Source: Chitinispirillales bacterium ANBcel5 | GTDB lineage: Bacteria > Fibrobacterota > Chitinivibrionia > Chitinivibrionales > Chitinispirillaceae | Assembly: GCA_029688955.1 (NCBI GenBank) | Contig: JARUKZ010000045.1 | Span: forward strand, 1-34,155 | Length of the DNA stretch: 34,155 nucleotides | Direction: 5' to 3' | The notes under the pieces: generated by a model | What the model saw: only the letters and a program-made list of their open reading frames with translations | The model's database searches: none | Told to the model about the DNA's origin: nothing | Shown: positions 8,406-16,805 of the stretch, in pieces | Layout: each line of letters opens with the position of its first letter | How positions within the stretch are numbered: the stretch's first letter is position 1 | Translations under genes and position numbers: made by a program

Positions 8406-11400
8406 ATGAAGTTTAAGAAACTATGCTTGACAGTAAGTTTGTTTCTTTTTCTAAACGTTACAAATGTAATGGCGAATATTGACTTTAGTCTTGTTGGCTA
8501 CGGTACTACTACAGGATCTACCGATGAGAGAAACCGAAGCAACAATAGTGTCCACCAAACGGTTACTGGTGGGCAGGGAAGCAATCCTCAAGTAGTATCG
8601 TATGGTGAAGATATCGAGAGTGCAATGGAGAGTGGAGACTACGATGATGGAATGATTCTATACATCGACGACCCACAACACCTTCAGTCTGCACTGTTAG
8701 GAATAATGAGATACCATCGAAGCGGCAGCAATGCTCCCCCCCATCCACCGGTTACTTTTTACATTACCGGTGAACTTACTCCCCACGGAGTCAGTGAATT
8801 TAGAATTGAAGATTCAGAAAATATATCGATTATTGGTGATGGTGATAAAGGGGTTCTTAACGGTATTGGTATAAGGGTGATAAGAAGTAGTAATGTTATC
8901 ATTCGTAATTTAAATATTTTTAATGTAAGAGCGGGTGAAGCAACAGGGTTAGAGATAGCCTATTCCAATAACTTATGGATAGATCGCAACCACTTTCATA
9001 GTGAACCGATAACCTATAACCCTGATGGTTCAGTCAATGATGATGATGAATTTAAAGAAAAATATGATGAATTATTATCAATCAAACACTCCTCGAATGC
9101 CATTACTGTTTCGTGGAACATTTTTGAACATCATTATAAAGGCATACTGGTAGGTCACAGTGACAGCCCAAGCGCAGCCCCAGACAACATAACTTTTCAT
9201 CATAATATGTTCTATGAAATTAACACGCGTGTACCTCTTAACCGATACGCTACAACCCATATGTTCAACAATGTTTTTGAAGACATCCCCGGCTCAGCAA
9301 TCAACAGCAGAGAAGGGGCTCAGGTTAGAATCGAACGTAATGTATTCAGAAACGTTGGCTCCGGAAATGTAGACAACCAGGGCGGTTATATACAGGGGCC
9401 AGTGGGTTGGTGGTATGGAAGCGGTACCGGATACTGGCATTTAATTGATAACATTATTGAAGATAGTCCCGTTGATGACAAGGTTTGGGAAAACGAACTA
9501 TCATCTACTGACGTTCCGTATAGTTATGAGCACATTCTGGATAGAGTCGAAGATGTTGAAGGTATTGTAAGAGAACACGCAGGCAGATCATTTGAAGCCG
9601 CAACAGATGACCCTCTTGAGTACTACAGCCTTACCCTAAGCACTACTGGTAATGGAAGCGTTAGAGCAGAGCCACAACGCACCTCTTTTGCTGAAGGAAC
9701 CATAGTAACTATTACAGCCAACCCCGAGCCCGGCTGGGCTCTTACAAATTGGAGTGGTGATGTTGGTGGTTCTGGAAATTCTATAACAGTTGCTATGGAT
9801 GGTGATAAATCCATTACAGCTAACTTTTCCGAAAGTGATGTTCCGGTTTTTGAGCTGACTGTGAATGTAAATGGAGATGGAACAGTAAACCCTTCATCGG
9901 GCATTTTCGAACAGGGCGATGAAGTTGAACTTTCTGCACTGCCCCGCTCCGGATGGGTATTTGAATCATGGAGTGGAGATATCGAAGGGACAAGTGGTTT
10001 TACAACAATTACTATGGACAGCGATAAAACAGTTACGGCTAATTTTATCGAAGGCTCTTCGGGTGATGTTAAACCTGTTGGGTCTTTTGTTACAGAACCT
10101 CTGACTTCGGCAGATTTTAATGAAAGAGCCTTTTACATGTTTATAAATAGGAGTAATGGTAAGGCAATCGATATCCAGAACAGAAGTATAGAAAATGATG
10201 CAAGCATTATAACTGCGGAGATTGAAGATGCAATCCCACAGTTATGGCGGGTAGAATTTGAAGAGAACAATTTTAATATTATCAATGCTCATACCGATAA
10301 GGTGATGCGTGATGCTGGCTCAGATGTACGACAGGAGCGAGATGGATCCAGTGGTACCCATTACTGGGATATTCAGCATGTGGAAGATAGCTACTTTAAA
10401 CTGACAAACGAAGGCAGAGGTAGTGTTTTGACTGCCAGTGGCGAAAATGTAATAGGAGCTGATGATAATAACAGTTCAGAGCAGCAGTGGCAAATACTTA
10501 GGGTCACCGCTTCCTCCGTTGAACCTGATTTTAGCATCCAGGGGTTTGCGACAGTTGGAGAGGGTACTACAGGCGGAGAAGGAGGCGAGGTTGTAACTGT
10601 TTCCACGGCTGAAGACCTTATTTACTACATGCAGCATGAAGATCCTTATATCATTCTTATAGATGGTGAAATTGTACTGGGAGAAGGTGATGCACACCGT
10701 CCTCAACATAATATGCACAGTATTGCCCCTAATAAAACACTCTTTGGTCTCGAAGGCGCAAAAATTAGGGGTGGTGGTTTAAACATTAGAGGTACAAGAA
10801 ATGATGGAGTAGGTGAAGTAACCAGAACAAATATCATTATCAGAAATATTAGATTTACCGGTGGAGCTCCTGATGACTATATCAATATTGAACATGGAGC
10901 AACGCATGTGTGGATCGATCACAATACCTTTGAAGGTCCGGCTGATGATGGTATTATAGATATCAAACGAGAGGCAAGCTATATTACTATTTCATGGAAT
11001 GTGATTCATGATCATCACAAAACGATGTTGCTGGGACATGATGAAAGTCACACCCATGACAGAGGTTTTTTAAAAGTTACTTATCATCATAATTACATTT
11101 ACAATTCTGAGTCAAGGCACCCCCGGATGCGTTTTGGAGAAGCTCATCTGTTTAATAACTACTTTGAAGATATTGGTTCCTATGTAATGGGTCCGGGCAT
11201 AGAAGCTCAGATCATTTCCGAGAATAACCATGTGTGGAATTCTGGTCGTTTCACGGACTGGTATCACGAAACTGGTATTGTACTTGAACGTGGTCAGGGG
11301 AGCTTAATCAATCGCATAAACCATGATCACGATCCAAGAATTAAAACCGGAGAACCTGATTGGGCACCTGAGGACTACTACTCCTACACCCTAAACTCAG

Positions 11401-11762
11401 CACTGAGTGTTAGGGATATGGTAACCAGATATGCCGGAGCCGGTATTGTAAGCTATGACGACGAAACTACTTCAGTGCAAAATATTCATAGCAGAAATCT
11501 TAGCGGTAAAAACGGTGTATTTGCTATCACCGGTACGAATCACTTTAGCCCTGTTACCGAAATCAGATACAATCTGGATGAACCAGCACAGGTCAATATT
11601 CAGCTATTGAATGCAAGAGGTCAAAATTTATCAACGTTTTCGAGGTATTTACCAACTGGTACACATACGCATTCGATCAGTATGTCCAACTTCTCTTCAG
11701 GGGTGTACTTTTTGAGGATGAAAGCGGGAAATGAAGTCACGGTTCAAAGGCTTATACGTTAG
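8406..11762 (+). CDS. Pectate lyase 1: secreted protein with two PL1 catalytic domains, two InlB-type repeats and a ricin-like lectin module
   Basis: An 1,118-residue secreted pectate lyase that would cleave polygalacturonate by beta-elimination. After a signal peptide (cut near VMA, residue 23) come a PL1 parallel beta-helix (about 27-400), two divergent InlB B-repeats (about 405-478 and 483-553), a ricin/CBM13-like beta-trefoil (about 575-700), a second PL1 domain (about 706-1020) and a C-terminal sorting-type tail (about 1035-1118). The second domain has canonical DGIIDIK, a conserved Lys in DHHKTML and the catalytic Arg in RHPRMR. The first keeps the Lys and Arg (RVPLNR) but has SIK where DIK, a calcium-binding Asp, is usual. 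The start follows a strong AGGAGG. Transcribed divergently from the FAD oxidoreductase, it shares a palindromic upstream motif with pectate lyase 2. Confidence 0.93.
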   Translation: MKFKKLCLTVSLFLFLNVTNVMANIDFSLVGYGTTTGSTDERNRSNNSVHQTVTGGQGSNPQVVSYGEDIESAMESGDYDDGMILYIDDPQHLQSALLGIMRYHRSGSNAPPHPPVTFYITGELTPHGVSEFRIEDSENISIIGDGDKGVLNGIGIRVIRSSNVIIRNLNIFNVRAGEATGLEIAYSNNLWIDRNHFHSEPITYNPDGSVNDDDEFKEKYDELLSIKHSSNAITVSWNIFEHHYKGILVGHSDSPSAAPDNITFHHNMFYEINTRVPLNRYATTHMFNNVFEDIPGSAINSREGAQVRIERNVFRNVGSGNVDNQGGYIQGPVGWWYGSGTGYWHLIDNIIEDSPVDDKVWENELSSTDVPYSYEHILDRVEDVEGIVREHAGRSFEAATDDPLEYYSLTLSTTGNGSVRAEPQRTSFAEGTIVTITANPEPGWALTNWSGDVGGSGNSITVAMDGDKSITANFSESDVPVFELTVNVNGDGTVNPSSGIFEQGDEVELSALPRSGWVFESWSGDIEGTSGFTTITMDSDKTVTANFIEGSSGDVKPVGSFVTEPLTSADFNERAFYMFINRSNGKAIDIQNRSIENDASIITAEIEDAIPQLWRVEFEENNFNIINAHTDKVMRDAGSDVRQERDGSSGTHYWDIQHVEDSYFKLTNEGRGSVLTASGENVIGADDNNSSEQQWQILRVTASSVEPDFSIQGFATVGEGTTGGEGGEVVTVSTAEDLIYYMQHEDPYIILIDGEIVLGEGDAHRPQHNMHSIAPNKTLFGLEGAKIRGGGLNIRGTRNDGVGEVTRTNIIIRNIRFTGGAPDDYINIEHGATHVWIDHNTFEGPADDGIIDIKREASYITISWNVIHDHHKTMLLGHDESHTHDRGFLKVTYHHNYIYNSESRHPRMRFGEAHLFNNYFEDIGSYVMGPGIEAQIISENNHVWNSGRFTDWYHETGIVLERGQGSLINRINHDHDPRIKTGEPDWAPEDYYSYTLNSALSVRDMVTRYAGAGIVSYDDETTSVQNIHSRNLSGKNGVFAITGTNHFSPVTEIRYNLDEPAQVNIQLLNARGQNLSTFSRYLPTGTHTHSISMSNFSSGVYFLRMKAGNEVTVQRLIR

Positions 11763-11796
11763 TGTGTTAATGTGTACTATTGTTTGCTTTAACAGT

Positions 11797-11840
11797 AACC
11801 CCATGCAGATGATCTGCAATGGGGTTATTTTCTTTTTTTA
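11797..11840 (+). terminator. Rho-independent terminator of pectate lyase 1
   Basis: Arms 11797-11810 and 11812-11826 (AACCCCATGCAGAT pairing with ATCTGC-A-ATGGGGTT, one bulged A) form a strong hairpin. A T-rich run (ATTTTCTTTTTTT) follows on the plus strand. It starts 34 bp after the stop codon. The minus side has no T run, so it should not serve the convergent nhaC gene. Confidence 0.88.
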
Positions 11841-11858
11841 TATGCAACTCTGTATACC

Positions 11859-13286
11859 TCAGTTACTCACCAGTACCTTTTCTTTTTGACTTACCGATTG
11901 TTTCTTTGTTTCAGTTTTGGTCATTGTAATATTAAAGAATCCAAAAACAGCAACCACCAAAGGAGTCAACCAGCAAACAAATGCATAAGGGAAATACGCA
12001 AGAGGGCTCACAGCCAATACAGAGTACATAAAAACCCCACTACTATTCCAGGATATGAGTGGAGCGGTCAATGTCCCTCCCCCTTCAAGTGCTCTTGAAA
12101 GGTTTTCCATCTTAAGATTTAATTTCTTATACGCCTGCTCATACATCTGCCCCGGAATGATAACAGCAAGATACTGATTAGCACCGAAGATATTAATAAA
12201 TACTGAAGTAACCAGAGTAGTCAGTACCAGACTACCGGCTTTGTTAACAAGTGATGACATTTTATCGACCAGAGATTTTAACATATTACAATGGTTCATA
12301 ATACCACCAAACGATAATGCCATTATGGCGAGGGCTACCACTGAATACATACTTTCCATACCACCTCTGGAAAGTAAATTGTCCATCTCCTCCCAGCCGG
12401 TAGAAATTGAGAACCCATCATATAGAATAGTAAAAAATTCACCAGAGCTTTGCCCCTGAACAGTAACCATCATGACACCACCCAAAACAACCCCAGCGAC
12501 CAAACTTGGTATTGCAGGTATTTTAAACACTATAAGTGTAATTACTGCTACCGGAGGAATCAAAAGCCAAAAGGAGAGCTTGAAATTCTCCCTTATCAGT
12601 TCCTGATATTGATTCATATGTTCCGTATTTGCAGCACCCTCAGAAAGAATAAAACCAAGGACTGTAAACATTATTAAGGCAAGAATAAAACTTGGTATTG
12701 TTGTATAGAGCATATGCTTTATATGGACATAAAGATCGAGGCCTAAAACAGAGGGGGTAAGATTTGTTGAATCGGACAAGGGAGAGAGTTTGTCACCAAA
12801 AAAGGCCCCGGAAACAACGGCTCCTGCTACTGCCGGAGCAGGAATACCTAATCCCTGACCTATCCCAATAGCTGCAACCCCGATTGTACCTGCAGTAGTC
12901 CAGGAACTACCGGTTACAACTGACATTATACTGCATATAATAAGTATTGATGGTAAAAACCAGGCCGGCACTAAAACATTAAACCCATAATACATCATTG
13001 CCGGCACGATTCCACTGGCGATCCAAACCCCAATAATCATACCTATAATAAGGAGTATAATCAGGGAAGGTATTGCTCGTGCAATGCTTCTGGTGAATCC
13101 ATTGCTTATGGTTTCCCAGCTATAGCCGTAAACTATTGCTGTTAAACCGGCCGCTACAGCACCAAAAAACAACGGTATATGAGGTTGTGCATCATAGACG
13201 AAAACTGACAACCCAAGAGAAACACCTACTACCAAAACTGGTATCAAAGCAACTTTTGCTGGAGGAGTTACTTTTTTTGAAGTCAA
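11859..13286 (-). CDS. nhaC: NhaC-family Na+/H+ antiporter
   Basis: A 475-residue inner-membrane protein with about a dozen hydrophobic helices, matching the NhaC family of sodium/proton antiporters. Family-typical stretches include SVVTGSSWTTAGTIGVAAIGIG (about 120-141) and GAFFGDKLSPLSDSTNL (about 160-176), with charged residues inside the membrane core. The role would be sodium export in exchange for protons, helping pH and salt balance. The predicted start is TTG at 13286, with AGAGG seven bases upstream; no better ATG lies nearby. It lies 143 bp behind the rhomboid gene on the same strand and may have its own promoter. Related NhaC-family members exchange malate/lactate or other ions, so the exact substrate is not certain. 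Confidence 0.88.
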   Translation of the reverse strand: MTSKKVTPPAKVALIPVLVVGVSLGLSVFVYDAQPHIPLFFGAVAAGLTAIVYGYSWETISNGFTRSIARAIPSLIILLIIGMIIGVWIASGIVPAMMYYGFNVLVPAWFLPSILIICSIMSVVTGSSWTTAGTIGVAAIGIGQGLGIPAPAVAGAVVSGAFFGDKLSPLSDSTNLTPSVLGLDLYVHIKHMLYTTIPSFILALIMFTVLGFILSEGAANTEHMNQYQELIRENFKLSFWLLIPPVAVITLIVFKIPAIPSLVAGVVLGGVMMVTVQGQSSGEFFTILYDGFSISTGWEEMDNLLSRGGMESMYSVVALAIMALSFGGIMNHCNMLKSLVDKMSSLVNKAGSLVLTTLVTSVFINIFGANQYLAVIIPGQMYEQAYKKLNLKMENLSRALEGGGTLTAPLISWNSSGVFMYSVLAVSPLAYFPYAFVCWLTPLVVAVFGFFNITMTKTETKKQSVSQKEKVLVSN

Positions 13287-13429
13287 AATGAACCTCTTTT
13301 CACACTTACATTATTTGTATTTTGGTTGTAATTCAAACTTTGAAGATAGTATAATGAGTGATGAAGTTCAATAGAAGAGCCGTAGCTTCAGTAGAGAACC
13401 TACAGCGAAAGTTTATACTAAAGAAACAT

Positions 13430-14551
13430 TTACCATTGCCGATTCATCTCTTCCATTTGAGATAAAATTCTGGCAATATTTTGAGTCGTCGTATCTAAAT
13501 GTAATCTTGCTTCGGGGGTATCAACATCAATTAAATCAACTAAGGTCTTAAAATAGTTCTTTCTTAGCTGTGAATATTCCAGTAATTTCCTCAAGTGGTT
13601 TTGTAACTGTTCAGGATAGTTGGCAGTAAGCAAGTCAGAAATAATCTCCTCATTTCTCTGCCACAAGAATATCCCTTCATCATGAATTCTCTCTTTATTT
13701 AGCCTTAGTTGCTCCTGATTTATGTGTAACGATATGTCTTTTTCAAAAGCCCACAAAGTTTTCTTTTCATTGGATGAAAACTCGTACATTGCAGCTTCAT
13801 ATCTGCCCAAAGTATCTGAAACGGAGCTTAGCCCAATAATGAGTGAGGTACAGAAAAACACTCCCAGGATGATATAGGTAAAAACAGGGTTAATTTTTTT
13901 TACTCTATCAAGAGAATAGATGGCTCCAATGGTCCCCCCACTGATTAAACCACCTAAGTGCGCAACATGATCAATACCTTCCAGTCTGATCGCATAAATG
14001 ACGTTGTAAAAAATGAAAAACCCGGCACTTAACGCCATATTTTTCATTGTAGCAGAGGGTATGGAAATCCTTTTCAGTATAAGTTGAATACCAAGCACCC
14101 CAATGATACCGAAAATAGCTCCCGAAGCACCTACAGAGACGATATTCTCGTTAAATATAAGACTGAATACACTGGATAAGGTTCCCGAAAAAATGTAGGC
14201 GAGAATGAATCTTTTTTTTCCTATGGCTTTTTCGAGTACAGAACCAATATAGATTAGAATGTAAATGTTGAATGCGAGATGAATGATACCTGAATGCAAA
14301 AAAACAGAGGTGATGAGTCTCCAGGGTTCTCCGCCTATCGTTAAACTTCTTAAGTTACCACCCCAGCGAATCAATGAGTCAACCTCAGTGTCAAAGAGAT
14401 TGCCCCCCGAAGCAACCATCAACAGGAACACCAGGCTATTTACATAAATCAAAAGTGGGGTAAACAGATAGGTTTTACCGGGAAAAAGCCCCCTGAAGGT
14501 AACATTATATTCGTTACCAATTTCCTTATTATTCTCTGGTGGCTTTTCCAT
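13430..14551 (-). CDS. Rhomboid-family intramembrane serine protease with C-terminal extension
   Basis: A 373-residue membrane protease. The catalytic dyad is visible: Ser143 in GASGAIFG and His198 in HVAHLGG. The amphipathic HSGIIHLAFNIYIL segment (about 86-99) matches the HxxxN-bearing helix of the family. Six hydrophobic helices fill about residues 28-250. A soluble, charged, helical tail of about 120 residues follows and is not part of the core fold; I do not recognise a domain in it. The gene lies 61 bp behind the Na/Pi symporter gene and is probably co-transcribed with it. Substrates cannot be deduced. The protease call is firm because both active-site residues and their surrounding glycines are intact. 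Confidence 0.92.
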   Translation of the reverse strand: MEKPPENNKEIGNEYNVTFRGLFPGKTYLFTPLLIYVNSLVFLLMVASGGNLFDTEVDSLIRWGGNLRSLTIGGEPWRLITSVFLHSGIIHLAFNIYILIYIGSVLEKAIGKKRFILAYIFSGTLSSVFSLIFNENIVSVGASGAIFGIIGVLGIQLILKRISIPSATMKNMALSAGFFIFYNVIYAIRLEGIDHVAHLGGLISGGTIGAIYSLDRVKKINPVFTYIILGVFFCTSLIIGLSSVSDTLGRYEAAMYEFSSNEKKTLWAFEKDISLHINQEQLRLNKERIHDEGIFLWQRNEEIISDLLTANYPEQLQNHLRKLLEYSQLRKNYFKTLVDLIDVDTPEARLHLDTTTQNIARILSQMEEMNRQW

Positions 14552-14612
14552 ACCGATTTTTCCCTTTTATTCGGAGATACCGATAATCAAAAAAACTGCT
14601 TTTTTCGATTTA

Positions 14613-16346
14613 TCAGGGCACTGTTTCAGTTTTTTCTTCTGTTTTAACACTCTTTGTCATATTAATAGACTTAACCTCAGCAATGACTTCAGCTATATTA
14701 AGTACATGATCTTTTACTCGCCTGTAGCTATTGAGCATATCTGAGAAAACAGTACTTAACATAGGGTCAGATTTTTCTTCTGCAAGCCTGGAGAGATGAC
14801 GGTTTCGCAGATCTCTAAATTTATCTGTAATATAATCACCATTAGGAAGCACTTTGGGGAAGTTCTTCGGACCTGCGGCATATGAAGTATTTACGTTATC
14901 AAAGTATTCGGCGACTAAATCATGCAGTTCCAAAAGATCCTCTCTCATAACCTGAGACAGTTCAATACCATTATTACTTAACCTCAGATAAAGTTTAAGA
15001 ATGGTTGTGACATAATCACTGAGGGTTTCATACTCATCAGCCATACGCATCTGTTTTTGAGCTTCTTCAGAAAGACTCAGTGGTACATTTCCATCCAGAA
15101 CCTCTGTTAAAAAAGCCATGACTTCTTTTTGTATATTATCCAGCACTTCTTCATGATGAAATATCTCGTCGATGGTAGCCTTATCAGCTTTGGAAGTGCT
15201 TAATATCTGCCGCAGAGAGTCGACCATTTCCCGATTCACTCTACCCATTATAACAATCTCTTTTCTTGATTGTTCTATTGCAATAATAGGGGTCTCAATG
15301 CTTCGAATGTCCAGATTGGTAAGCTGAGGTTTTTCTCCAGAGGATTTGTCGGGAACGTATTTTGTCAAAAATTTTACCATAGCAGGCAAAAGAGGAATAA
15401 ATATGGCAGTAGAGATAATGTTGAATATCGTATGGGAAGCGGCGATAGCAGCCTGTATATAAGGATAAGTCTCAGCTCCATCCACCATAACAATTGTATT
15501 TGGATCGTTACCAACAACAGAGTGAATAAGTCTCATGTAGGGATGAAAAAGTATAGTTATCCAGAAAACACCAACCATCTTAATTACGATATGACTGTAA
15601 GCAGCACGTTTGGCGTTGGTAGTAGTACCGAGAGAGGCAAGGAATGCAGTAATTGTTGTACCGATATTTTCACCCAGCACAAGAGCGGCAGCACTTTCAA
15701 AGCCAATAATCCCTGTTGAAGCAAGCATCATGGTGATAGCCAGTGTTGCAGAAGAGGATTGCACAATCAGGGTAAGGATACATCCAACCAGAATACACTT
15801 AAATATGCCCCAGTAGGTGTCAGCAGAAAACATGTGAAACCAGCGAACAAATTCCGGTAAATCGCGAATGGGTGCAAGGCCATCGTTCATTAGCTGCAGA
15901 CCGAAAAAGATCATTCCCACACCCATTATGGTCATACCCAGGTAGCGGATTTTCTCCTGTTTTGAAAACAGAAAAACCAACGCCGATACCCCAACTAAAG
16001 GCAAACCATATTGTCCCACAGCCAAAACAACGATCCACCCCGTAATAGTAGTCCCAATATTTGAGCCCATAATTACACCGATTGCCTGTTTCAGGGTCAT
16101 AAGCCCCGAATTCACGAACCCAACCACCATCACCGTAGTAATACTGCTGGACTGAACGATTGCTGTAACGGCTGTACCAACCCCTATTGCCATTATACGA
16201 TTATTGGTCACCATCCCTATCAAACCACGTAAACGGTTTCCCGCTACAGTTTGAAGGCCGTCCGACATATATCTCATTCCAAGAAGAAAAATGCCCAGAC
16301 CACCAATAACACCAAACACCATCGCCATTATGACAGAGTTATCCAT
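14613..16346 (-). CDS. Na+/phosphate symporter family protein (NptA/YjbB type) with PhoU-like domain
   Basis: A 577-residue inner-membrane transporter of the Na/Pi cotransporter family. Two inverted membrane repeats each carry the QSSS signature: AIVQSSSITTVMVVGF near residue 65 and LIVQSSSATLAITMML near residue 198, with GSNIGTTIT and GENIGTTIT following each. The C-terminal part (about 350-560) is helical and charged and looks like a PhoU-type regulatory domain. The start ATG follows a GGAGA site. It heads a probable unit with the rhomboid protease and perhaps nhaC. Bacterial members often act in phosphate export or uptake with sodium; direction is not visible from sequence. Confidence 0.92.
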   Translation of the reverse strand: MDNSVIMAMVFGVIGGLGIFLLGMRYMSDGLQTVAGNRLRGLIGMVTNNRIMAIGVGTAVTAIVQSSSITTVMVVGFVNSGLMTLKQAIGVIMGSNIGTTITGWIVVLAVGQYGLPLVGVSALVFLFSKQEKIRYLGMTIMGVGMIFFGLQLMNDGLAPIRDLPEFVRWFHMFSADTYWGIFKCILVGCILTLIVQSSSATLAITMMLASTGIIGFESAAALVLGENIGTTITAFLASLGTTTNAKRAAYSHIVIKMVGVFWITILFHPYMRLIHSVVGNDPNTIVMVDGAETYPYIQAAIAASHTIFNIISTAIFIPLLPAMVKFLTKYVPDKSSGEKPQLTNLDIRSIETPIIAIEQSRKEIVIMGRVNREMVDSLRQILSTSKADKATIDEIFHHEEVLDNIQKEVMAFLTEVLDGNVPLSLSEEAQKQMRMADEYETLSDYVTTILKLYLRLSNNGIELSQVMREDLLELHDLVAEYFDNVNTSYAAGPKNFPKVLPNGDYITDKFRDLRNRHLSRLAEEKSDPMLSTVFSDMLNSYRRVKDHVLNIAEVIAEVKSINMTKSVKTEEKTETVP

Positions 16347-16805
16347 GTCTTTCTCCGTTAGGGGTAATTACATAACCAATAAGTATAAACGAGGGGGTTA
16401 AACCTGATTGCAGATATCTATTTTGAACAAGTGTTTTCATGAGGAGATTTAAAATAACTATTGAACTTTTACTGAACAAATCTTTTCTGCAAATGCTGTT
16501 TTCTCTTGGTTCAATATAAGGGTACAAATTAAGGGCAGGCCAGCTTTTTTGAATTGTACCAATTCTTTTAAAAACAGTGGGTTGAAGCAATACGCCGTTA
16601 TAATAATAATTAGTTTCCATAGAGCTAAAAAATAACTCTCACTACTGTTTTGGAGCCAATTTATTGTAGTTATAACTAAAAAACTGGTACCTATATTACT
16701 TGATAGGTATAGTATCATATATGAGCTCCCTGCAGAACGGATTCAATTCATACTATACACGTCCCAAAACCTACTGTATCAGTGCAAAAAAAATGTCTGG
16801 GGGTA
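16347..16805. other. 459-bp AT-rich intergenic region with overlapping inverted repeats
   Basis: This gap lies between the giant lipoprotein gene and the Na/Pi symporter gene, both on the minus strand. No convincing gene is seen; short open frames here have no ribosome site and no recognisable sequence. It must hold the symporter promoter. Two perfect inverted repeats share bases: TACCTAT 16688-16694 with ATAGGTA 16703-16709, and GTATAGTAT 16707-16715 with ATACTATAC 16750-16758. They cannot form at the same time. Confidence 0.6.

Noticed and set aside
16458..16718. An 86-codon minus-strand frame between the lipoprotein and symporter genes
   Set aside because: AT-rich chance frame with no ribosome site, overlapping another equally poor frame.
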